A stretch of 64,000 nucleotides of DNA, from contig JALJCO010003457.1 of the NCBI GenBank assembly GCA_023101725.1, positions 215,477 to 279,476 of the forward strand, written 5' to 3'. Below are positions 10,001 to 22,000 of this stretch, piece after piece. Both the position numbers and the translations under genes were made by a program. The notes beneath the pieces are model-generated. The model did no database searches. It worked only from the letters and a program-made list of their open reading frames with translations, and had not been told where the DNA came from. Position 1 is the stretch's first letter; each line of letters starts with the position of its first letter. The DNA is from Atherinomorus stipes (lineage: Eukaryota > Chordata > Actinopteri > Atheriniformes > Atherinidae).

Positions 10001-13000
10001 ATCCAGAGAGCAAGAAGATTTGGACCAACTACACACTCTGTGCAACCACCCATCAGAAGAGGCTTGGGGTAATGTTTAGTTAATGTGTACTTGTTGTGCA
10101 GGTCTGTACTTTGTTATGTTCACGCCGGAATTTTCTGCCCATAGAAACTGAAGATCCGTGAGAGTGAGCACAGATGTCTCCAGAAAATGAAACAGGACCC
10201 TCCGTTTAACAAACCAGGTATACTTGTGGAATTGATTAAGTTGTGTTGCATCTAAAATCCTTTTAGATGCCTGAAAATATATGTTTTCATGTTTTTGTGA
10301 TTGCTTGAGGTTTGTACTGTGGCCGTAACTGGGATGGCCAGTTGTGCTGGGATGACACACCAGCAGGCACCTACACATCTCAGAGCTGCCCTGATTATTT
10401 TTCTCGCCACAAACCCACTGGTGAGTAAGATTTATACTTATCTTCTAAAGACCTGCTGGTACACACATGTTCTGCTTATCATTTCTTAGAGAGGCAGGTA
10501 TTACACTGTAATTACAGTGATGTCTTTATTATGTCTTTGTCAGAAAAGGCAACTAAGTACTGTGGAGAGGATGGACAGTGGTTTCGCCATCCAGACAGCA
10601 ACATGACCTGGACCAACTATTCGCTGTGTGTTGGCAACAACGAAGAGAGGTTGAGGGTAATATTCTGAACTGTTTATGCAAAAACTCTTCATGAGAAAGA
10701 CCATGGAGGTTAGAGGACGCAAAGCTCAGCAGCAGCGTTTGGCTCGCGAAAGATTTGATTGATTTACCTTTTCAGAGTGATTGTGCAGACAGCATTAAAG
10801 TAGAAAGGCAGAAAATTCTTGCAAATGCACAGACTCAGGCCAAAATATTCCCTTTAAGTCATGCTGAAATATCCAAAGCAAGTCCAACTATATTTTCCTG
10901 CAGACATAGCCTTTATTTTGCTGTGTGAAGGACATTTATGGACTGCAACTCAAGCTGAGAAAGCCATTGCACCACAAGCTCCATCTTGTGTTTTATATAA
11001 CATCTAGGTATTAAAGGAGCTGTATCATGCTTTTCAAACGTTCCAAAAGTCAAATACAGGCATTTATAAGCTAAATATGTTCCCATCGCTACTATAGAAA
11101 CTAATTTGGTGTTAAATATGATTTTTTTATGCGTCTAATAGCTCATATAAATTACTCAAATATGCACAAATGAAAAAAAAAACCTACTTAAATGAAGTTT
11201 TTTATGAGGAAATAACACAGTAACATGCTGAAAAGCCCTTAAAAGTCCATTTTTCATGATAGGGCTCCTATAACATGTTTACATGTGCGCTTGAATCTAA
11301 ACTCTGAAACATGACGTACTGTATATCAGTTTCTCTTCCCTTCCACCTCTTGTTTACCTTGTCAAGGTATTCCTGGATAAGATAAAAAAAAAAAATACTG
11401 CATACATACCACAATAAATTTGTTATTATTATGTATAATTTGCTTCATGTATAGAGACATGTACAATGCATTCTGGTGATGCTGCACTGCAAGACACAAG
11501 TAGTCAAGCATGCTTCTCCTCATTGTCATAAGGTAAAGTTAGACGGATATAAAAGCTGTGGGGCTTATATCTTACAAAGAGGCACATTTCTAAGAGCCAT
11601 TTTCCAAAAAGAGCTGAACGTTTTTAAATTGAACTGTCAAATGTACCAGATTTGAAATCTGCAGGGAAACAAGAAGGCATTCAGGTGCAACAGGAGCTGG
11701 TTTTCAGTCCCATGGTTGGAGAGCCCCTGTCAGTCATCTATCAAATCCCTATACAGTAGTTGCATGCTAATCAAGCATCCAGTATTAGGAAGCAGAACTC
11801 CTTCTACCTCCAAGAAAGGAGGCCAACCCATGGACTCCTATTATAAGTGAACAGAGGACAGCATGGCAGATGGGAACAGAATGATCATTAATCATCACAT
11901 GGAGAGTTTCATTAAAAGAAATGCAGATGTTTTTGGTTCTGGTGTTTAGCTATGTTGTAAAAGGCTTTATGATCAGGACATGTTATAGAATATTTTTGTT
12001 AAAATTGGTTAAAGTGAGATGAAGATTTTGTTAGAACATCATTGTAAAAAGCTAAATATCTCCATGTGACATCCTGATGCCCTGTTTTGAGGCTCCTCGT
12101 GCATTTATTAGTTGATTGTAACTTTGTAAATGAGCGTGTTTGTGATGCTGACTTCTTTAAAATACAGGCAGCCGCCCAGTTTTCCAGGGACGCGGAGGCC
12201 ACCAGTGCTACTGTTAGCTCCGTAGAGGACCAAAAAGAGGAGGAACAGCAGAAGAAAATCCTTGACAACCAGTACAGATGCTTTGAGAAAATGAATCGAG
12301 ATCCACCTTATAACAAATCAGGTAGATAATGTTTCTCAACACTGGTTGATGCTTTCTGTTGCTGGACTTCTGCTCTTTGAACACTAACTATCTAACTAAC
12401 TTTTTGTTTCTTTGATACCACAGGTCTGTTCTGCAGTCGTAACTGGGATGGCTGGCTGTGCTGGGAAGATACCCCAGCTGGAACTTACGCGTCCCAAAAC
12501 TGTCCCAACTATTTTAAAGACTTTGACCAGCAAGGTGAACCGGTAGACTAGAAATGTGGAGTCTTTTAAAGATCTTCTGGTTTGAGAAATTGTATTTAAT
12601 ACTTTTATTGCTACTTGCAGAGAAGGCAACAAAGTATTGTGGAGAAGGCGGGCAGTGGTTTCGCCACCCAGACACCAACAGGACTTGGTCCAATTATACG
12701 CTCTGCAATGAAAACACTAAGGCTAAACTGAAGGTAATTTATAAGAAATAAAATATGCAGCTTTCATAAATCTACTGCATGGTGTCCACAGTGTGATGAT
12801 TCAGCAGAACAGTTTCCTCTGTGCTGCAGGAGCTCAAGTGTTTAGAGTGTGGGTAGATGTAGTTTTTGATGGCACAACAGTTGCTAAGATACATTTCTCT
12901 CTTAAACAGGTAAGATGCTGATACTCTGATGTTTAGATGAAATGCAAATGTAACCTGTGTTAATGTTACGGTTAGCTGCTCATATATGTGATTTGTGTTT

Positions 13001-16000
13001 TAATTGAACTGACTGCTTATCTTGCAGGAAAGGCAGTCAGCTGAAGCCGGTTTTGTTTGTCTGGACAAACAGACTTTGCATTTATTGAAACAAAACAATC
13101 AAGCTATTCTGGGCCCCCTGTTCCTCGGGTTACAGTCATAAAGTCTGACTGCTAACAGTGCTGCGCGGCCATTGTCACATTTTTACAGTCTTATTATCAT
13201 CAGCTGCACCAGGCTGCAGAAACGAGCTACTAACAGACCAGGAGTCCCCAAGTCTTGTCGCCCAGAGCTACTGTCCTGCAACTTTAAGATGCCTCCCTTT
13301 TCCAGCACACCTGAATCAAATAAAGGGCTCGTTATCAAACATCTGCAGAACTGACTGACATGCACATGAGAGAATTGAGCCATTTGATCCAGGTGTGTTG
13401 GAAAAGGTATTCTCTAATAGTTGCTGGAGAGTTTCTCTTAGCGACTGGACTTGGGCAGCCCTGCAGATGGAAACCAGACCACACAGCTCAGTCCAGCAAA
13501 GAGGTTTGCTAAAGAAACTGCCAAAGTCTTTCTATGTTCTATGAATGTAAAGGTCCAGGCAGACACAAGATTCAAATGCAGGTTACAGAGTCAGAACAAA
13601 AAAAAAAAAAAGCCTGGTGATCAATTAGAAAAGAACAATCAAATGGAAGTTTGGCTGAAAAAGCAAGAGTCCCATTTTGATGGACTGACAAAAAATGGGT
13701 GAATATTCCACACATCAGATGAACAACGTGTGAAGATACAGCAACGGCTGAATCTTCCTTAACTGGTTGGCCCTTTAGGTTTGAAACTGCCAAATCAAGT
13801 CCAGACCAGTATCCTGCAGGTTTTCTTTGTCTCCCTACTGCAACACACCTGACTCAAATAATGGCTCGTTAGGAGGCCTGTGCAGAAGTTAACAAACTGT
13901 TGGAGAACCATTTAATTTGAACCAGGTGTGTTGCAGCAGGGACACTTCAAAACTGTGAAGGACACTGGCTCAGGAGGTCTGGGGCCTCATTTATAAAGCT
14001 GGCATAAGTACAAAAACTGGCGTACGCCAAATATGGTCAGCTTTCGGGATTTTTAAAAACCAAACTTGGCGGGAAAAGTCACTAAATCTACAACAGCTCT
14101 GACCCTGGTGTACACCCAAAATCTGGAGAAACAGGATACTGCGACACCAATGACAAAAGAATAAAAGCAAAGAAATGATGTGAAATGTGACATTTTGCAA
14201 AATAAAATCTTAAAGTTATTTGGAAAAATGAATAAAGAGGCATATTTGATATTAATGTAACCTTCTTTCTTACAAGGAAGCGTTCTCCAGTCTCTTTGGC
14301 TGTGGATTAATGCAGGCCACAGTTGAGTTTTCATCAAAGTTTATTGCCGACATACAGCAGGACAATGTTAAACTCTCAGATGCACGTCAGTCTCGAACAC
14401 TCATGTTCCCTCCCTTTTCTTCCCCCCAAAACAAGAATCGGTTGGAACTAAGAAACTGCAAGGCGAGTAGCAGTAAATGAAATAGATCATCTTGTATATG
14501 TTGAAGTGATGCCAACAATATTTACATAACTTCAACATCTAAAATACCAAAATACTATTCCATAAGACAACAATCTTGTTTACTGATACAAATTAAAATA
14601 AGATCCAAAATGTTCAAATAATACTAAGGTTGCACTAATAGTCCTGGGAGTGCATGTGTTCACACATGCAAGATTAACAAAAGATTTACAACAGAAACAG
14701 GCGTAGGATGTGCGTACGCACAAGTTTTTGTGCGGTGCATTTCCTGCTTTACCTCCGTCCGCCGCCAGGAGTGTGCTTTCCTATGCAGAGTTTCATAAAT
14801 GAGGCCCCTGGATTTGACCCTGTGTCCCAGTATTAAACTGTTTGATTAGCAGGTTGCAGAGGTCCTGTTTCTCAAAACAGTCTAAAATCTGAATGGGGCT
14901 GAAATGGCACTGCCTGTCAAACAGCTATGATACAAATTGATAATTTAACATTTTTTGACAGCTTGTGCTCCTTCAGTCGTTAACGGATCTGCTTTAAAAC
15001 AGCTGCACCCTGCAGAGAGCGAACAAAAAGCTACAGTACACGGCTGACTGCGTTTAGGCCGTGGTCTAGACCATAGACCCCCCATGACACATTCTACAAG
15101 AACAAGGAAGCACAAATACATACAGGCAAGTAAAACCTAAGACAGGGGTTGTAGAAAGAAGACATGGAAAAAAAATTTCACTTGCAGAATAAATATGAGT
15201 GGAGCATGAATACATCATATAGATAAAAACAAAAAAGGATCTAATAATTTAAGTCAAAAGTGCATTGTAAAATAGACCAGCAAGAGGAGAACTAAAATAG
15301 GAAAATGCTGAGAAAAATTGGAAGCATGAACATTATATGAAATTAAAGATGACCTCTTGGCAATCTTATTAGTTTCACTGCTTTGCATTTTTACCATTTC
15401 CCCATGTAGAAACTCATGTCTTTCCTGTTTGTGTTTCCTTTCAGTCAGCATACATCCTATTTTACATGGCGATTGTGGGCCATGCTTTATCCATAGCCTC
15501 ACTACTCATCTCTCTGGCCATCTTCTTCTACTTCAGGTAATAAATTTATCTTCCTGTCCTGCATGTGCAACACAAAGGTTTATCAGCAGGTACATTTTTC
15601 TTCCTTTATAATTACCATTAAAGGTGGATCTGACAGTTGCACAGACGGTGTTGTTGCCTCCTCAGCAAGTGCAGTTTGCTGGCCTGCATCTTGTTCATAG
15701 TCAGCAAAATCTTTATTGTGCTATTGTCCAAACTTGAAGTGTAAATGTGACTGTTATAAGCATTTGTCTCATCGCCAGATTACTGTAAGTGTTTATATTT
15801 GCTTAGTGGTCTTTAATATTACTTAGCATCCTTGGGCAGCAGATTGAACTCATTATTACACTACACAGTAGGGCTATATGTCCATTGAATGCACTGACAT
15901 ACAGTATCCCTCCCTTGAAATTAAAACTTTGCTGCATTGCTCATTATGGATTTTTATCTAGATTAACTGCTTATTCCCAGAGGGTTAAGATAGCATCTAA

Positions 16001-19000
16001 AGTTAATGATATACTTTTGCTTAAATTAAATTAGATAAAAATTTAGATTGAGAATAGTGTTAATGGCAAGAGAAATATACTGTAATTCTACAGAAGTGAG
16101 CTCTGCAAAAGTCTGCACATCATCGATTCATTTTGTATTGTCAGTGTATATTTAGAAATAAGGGAATTCATCTGCATGAACTTGGTGGCAGAAAGAGAAT
16201 TTCTTTAGACCAAACGAATATTTTATATTTTATCTGAAAGATACATGTGTAGCAGAATCAGAATTTAGTGATCATAAGAAGGGAACATTTAGAAATGTTG
16301 CTTTGCTGGGTAATTGGGGAAAGCTAGAACTGATGGTGAAGATCTCTTACATGCAGCTGTTATTGAGAACAAATCTTGGAAGAAACCATCTATGAGCTGC
16401 AAAGTTTTATGGGCACCCATAAATCAAGAGGCCACGTTTGAGCCAGGTGCATGATCACAAAATCCTGTCACCCACTGAGAGCCAAACTCAGCAACACAAC
16501 AGTTCAGCATGCCAGAGATAATTCGTGGGGATCAAAGTCCCGACAAATTAACAATTCAGTGAAGAATCAAACTCACTGACTTTTTTTTTTGTCTTTCTAA
16601 CTACAGTTTAAACCCCTCACATACTGAGGGCTTCGTTTTGTGATATGGGATTGTTATGTGGAATGCAATCGTGTATAGCTGAAACACTCAGTTATTTACA
16701 GCTCTACATCAACACTGTCAGGACTCTCAGATAAAAAAAAAAAACACTGCTGTGGATAAAAACAGGTTTTAGTTGGAGGTATGATCCAAAGACATTAGCA
16801 CCCACGACAGCCCAAAGAAATCAGACTGTGCTTTGACATCCCCCTCTAGATTAAAAACAACTTATAGAGATGTTTTCAGCAGCTTCCTTTAATATCTGAC
16901 AGTCTTTTGTCTGTTTTAGGATGTCTCAGCCTCTCAGTAAGACAGTGAAAATGTGCTGTTACATGTTTTTTTCTACCAATATCGAGGAAAATTTAGTGCT
17001 TATGCTGTTTTCATTGGTCTCGGGGGGATTTAATGACTCAATAAAGATTGAATTGGCTATGAAAGGTATATGAATAGGCTATAACTTCACTTTAAAGAGT
17101 GTAGTCTTCCAGGTAAGAGGCTATATTTTGCCACAGTTTGACATAATTCTGTATGAGCTGCAGTTTAGTTTGATCGCTACTCTGAAATGATTTTTTATAC
17201 TAGCAGGTACTACAGTAAGGCAGTTACTGAGACATTTACTGTAAGCATTTTGATCCAGAGCTGTTCTCAGTTGGACTGCAGTTCAGTTTATCACATTGTT
17301 AGTCACAAGTGGCCAGTCAAGCTTGAGGGAAAGCATCCTTGGGATCCATTATGCATTATTTAACAGCACTTCTTGTATGTACAAGGTGTTAAGGCAAGTT
17401 GTTCTGAACACAGCTTGTCCTGGTATGTCAGCACACTACTAACAAAAATCTGTCTGGTACACAGGAGTCTGAGCTGCCAAAGGATCACCCTCCATAAGAA
17501 CCTCTTCTGCTCCTATGTGCTCAATTCTGCCCTCACCATCTTCTACCTTGTCACTGTAGTGAATAATCCCAAACTGGTGGCCAGAAACCCAGTGAGTAGA
17601 TATTTACTGCTAAATGATTTTACTGTTTATGTTGCCAAAAATACATGTGGGGATATTAATCGGTCTATTTGAGAAGAAATATAAAGCAGCTGCTTTGTGT
17701 GACATTCTTGTCAATGTCTGGTGTCGACTGTGAGGAAGATGCATAAATTACCCAGCAGCCACAGCAGTGGCCTTTAGTTCTAATGTAAAATATGAAAAAT
17801 GAACTGGAAACCTGCTAATAAATATGATGAAGTAGAATAAAATTGTACAGAATTATACAGTAACAGAAGTACATACCTAAGTAAAGTTTTCATTTTAGGA
17901 TTTAAAAGTTCATGAGGAGGTTACAGCTGTGGTAATTGACATTAATAAAGTGATTTAAGTCATAATGTGTGGATCAATACTGAAATATCGATACCGCTGA
18001 TACCACATATTCATGTTACATCTATTACTATTTTACGGGCTGCATGGTGGCGTGGTGGTTAGCACCGCAGCCTCACAGTAAGAAGGTTGCTTGTCCCGGC
18101 CGTCCCAGCTGGGACGGGGTTCGAACGATTCCAACAGCGGCTTTCCTATGTGGAGTTTGCATGTTCTCCCCGTGTATGCGTGGGTTCTCTCCGGGTACTC
18201 TGGCTTCCTCCCACCGTCCAAAGACATGCATGTTAGGTTAATTGTTCACTCTAAATTGCACCTAGGAGTGAATGTGAGTGTGAATGGTTCTCTGTTTCTC
18301 TGTGTTGGTCCTGTGACAGACTGGTGACCTGACCAGGGTGAACCTGCCTCTCCCCTGATAATAGCTGGGATAGGCTCCTGCAATCCCTGCGACCCTGAAC
18401 TGGATAAGCAGTACAGAAAATAGATGTATGGATGTAATTAATCACTGACTGGAATACGGTTATGTGTTCATTTTTGATCGCAAAGATATAAGCTAATTAC
18501 GTTAAAAATACAAATTTGGTATTGTCGGCGAGAAAAGCTGATTTTGGGCAAGTGGGTGCTTTATCACAGCACTGAATTGAGTCAAGCAAAAAGAATTTTA
18601 TCCTCTTTATTTATGAAGATTATGATTCTGAGAGTTATTAGGTGTTATTTTAAAAACTCAAATATGGCCCTATTATTGCAAGAGAAACTGACTTTGGGTG
18701 AATTGGTTCTAAGCCTTATGATTAGAGGATGGCCACAGGATTATTTCTTATACTGTACATGTGATTCATTTAACCATTCTGTCAAATATTCTGGAACACA
18801 CTCCTAACCAGTTGTTGGTGGTAATGCACCAAATAATTATGTGCTAACTTCCAAAAAAAGAAGAAGTCGTTGCAACAATGTAATGTCTGATCGTGACCAA
18901 AGTGGGATGGAGGAAGGCTGCTTTGAAAGTGATTTTCCATAAAGTTTTTGCACAAAGTATCACCATCGGATTTGTATCACTAATGTTGGCTTGAATATTA

Positions 19001-22000
19001 CTTGGTATTGAACATAACTACATTTAAGAGTTATATTAAAAGGAACGAATATCGTAAATATCTTCAGGGAAAGAAATTACTGCTGCTGTGGCAGTGGCAC
19101 ATGCCACAAAGTGGATTGTCCGAGAAAAGAACACAGTTTCAATTGTTCCTGCTCTCCATCATCCTAGTCATTCTTCCATTTTTTTCTCTGGGCAAGACAT
19201 TTTACACACCCTGTAACACTAGAATTTGAATGAAGGCTTGGTAGAGAAGCCACTGGTGTGGACTGGCAGCCATGTTTCTGCCCATTTGCCCCATTGCAGC
19301 TGTGGCCACATGAGTTGCTTACCACCACCTTTATGAGAATGTGAAGAGATTGAAATCAGTGTAAAGTGCTTTTGGTACCTTTGAAAGGTGCTATATAAAT
19401 CCAATCCATAAGCTTACATTTGTTAACAAACGAAGCTGCTAAATTACAACATTAACATTAGCTATCTGTTAAAATGACAACAGGATATGTTTCTGAGGTT
19501 ATCGTGTGATCATGGAGGGAGAATAGTCTGTGTTAATGTTAATGTTCAGAATAGGAAATTTTTCATTAAAAAATTCCTCTGCGCTGACTTTCCTTGTGCA
19601 GTGAGGAGCGAGTAAACAGTTTACTGTAACTTATAGAAACCTTCAGAAAGGAAATATTTCTCAACACGTCGAGCTGTAAACCTATAAGGCTTCAGAAAGG
19701 CTTTTTCTTTATTTCATAATCTAGCTGGATGAAATTTATTTTCAGAGTAATTTTCCAGGTCTTTGCTTTTCCTTGACTAGATTACATGTCACATTAGCTC
19801 AGAGGAAAAAACGGAAATTTACTGTTTGCTGTTTTTAGCTTTTTGATTTCACCAATAGAAACTGGAAGGTCATTTAAATCATTAGAATATGACCTACAGT
19901 ATGGGCAATTATATTTTTAATTTTAAAAAGTCAAATTTTTCAGAAATATTTATTGTCATTATCTGAGTATGGGGCCTATTTTTAGTAATGCAAAATAAAC
20001 TGATAAGTGCTGAGTAAAATATGAAAACACCTAAAAATGTAATTTTGGATTTTTTCTTTAATTTTTTATCTAAAAAACAGATTATAGAAGCAAAATTATC
20101 AAAATCAGGGTTAAGTGATAGATAAAAGAACAAAATTAGTAACTCTTGCAACACTTTCATGTAATTAGATTTAAGTAATGTATGCAAAACTAAATGAAAA
20201 TGCAAGGGCAAAATATTTTAGTGTTTGTTTTCCATTCATTTGCTACGTAAGGTCTATTAATGTGGAAAAACAGACTAAAAAAAAGATGTTATAGTTGTCA
20301 CACCAGACTTTCAAGTATGTCTTTTGAATTTCTGTGTCATCTTGGCAGCAGTACACTGCAATCACACTCAGTTTTTGCTGCTTTCCACATTTTCCGTGTG
20401 GAGTTTTGCAGCTTCACTTAATGGCTGATGTGAATTCCTTGAAACTCTGAGGTCTGCTTGGATAGAGGTAATAAATCTGTCATGTAGGAATGCTTCAATA
20501 TCAAGACTGAACATAAATTTGTGTGTTACTCCGTCTTGGAAATCAAAATACTGGCAGCCTGTTAGCAGTTGCTGCTTCCTTTGCTTCTCAAAAGATGTTA
20601 TTGCAGAATTTCTCCAAACAGAGATCACATCATCTTTGCTCTTATCTAGACCCAAATAAAATCAACCATGATCAGACTAAATGCTGACAAAATATTGCTT
20701 CAAAGTCAAGAACACAAAAACACTAACCCGTCCAATATGTTAATGTGTACAGATTTAGCTAAATGTGTTTAAAAAGAATTTTTTTAGAAATGAGCATGAG
20801 ATGATGAAAGGATCTCACAAAAGCTAAAACTACAACAGCTAGGATTGTAGAACTTGGCTCACATTACTCACAATCCCATCAGCCCCATCCTGCTTTCAGC
20901 TGAAGCATCTTTTGCCTGAGAAAGTACTGGAAGCACTGAGGACACTGCAGAGGCTGCAGCTGGCATCCGGTTCATTCCTGAAACCTGCTTCTGTTCCTTT
21001 TCTTCACCAGTTCTGCACAATTTGTTGAATCTTTTACGACTTCTGGTCCAGTTGTGCTCAGTTGCTGCAACCTATCAAAGAAAATGAGCTATTCTGGCCC
21101 TGCTTTTCAAGAGAACGCTGAAAAAGAAATCTTAAGCGGCAACGCTTTGGATGCATTGCATCTACTGGGAAACATTTGGAAATTAATTGCTGCCAGAGCA
21201 AGACTTATGAGGCTGCTTTTTTGGTGCTGGTGATTTAGGAAGGGTGGATTGTCGGAGAGATTTGCTCTCACTAAGAAAACATGCTCTTTTTATTCATTGT
21301 GGTGTGGTGATACAGACTTTGGTTTGGTCTGCCAATAGTGTGGGGGAGTGAAGCCCAAAAGCTTGTGTCAAACCAGGGAGGAGGGTGAAAACATGAGAAA
21401 CATCTCCGTGATATATAACAGCTTGATTATTTTCATTTCCACAACTCTGTTGGTAACTTAAGGCAAACCTTTGTTAGCTGCAGTCCTGGATAGGAAAAAG
21501 TAGTGGATATGGATGGTGGAAAATCCTCAAGTAGAAAGAGAAATAAGAAAGTGAGGGGGAGACATGTGGCTAAATGTTTTGAGGTGAATGACTGTGGTGT
21601 GTTTTGAGGTAAGAGCACCGCTGAAAGCAGCATTTAAAGCAATGCCAGCATGTCAAGCATGCACTTTCAAGAAGACTGCAGAGTAGAAATCCCAATGTGA
21701 ATATTTAATGAATCTTTCAATCTTTCAAGCAAAACATTCAATTCAGCGTGTCTTAAAAAGAGGAAGCCAGTTTTAACTGTCTTCTTTTATCATTGGCTCA
21801 GCTTGTGTAAATGGATGCAGACATGGGCAGCTGATAGGCTTTGCAATGTTTTTACATGGAAATGACACATTGAAGTAAAGACGCCTAACACTGATCCATA
21901 AGGGACTCTTATAATCGGTGTGGCTAGTTTATGTGAAATCATAGGCAACAACAATTTTAGAAAGATATTAATATAGGAGATCAGAATTATCCTTAAAAAG

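Noticed and set aside
12734..15444. Search for a fifth hormone-binding module between HBD4 and helix 1
   Set aside because: No WDGW, CPDYF or EKATKYC-like coding is found; the sequence is hAT and TIR elements.
20368..20655. 95-codon minus frame considered as a possible antisense gene
   Set aside because: No family resemblance and located inside a large intron of the + strand gene.
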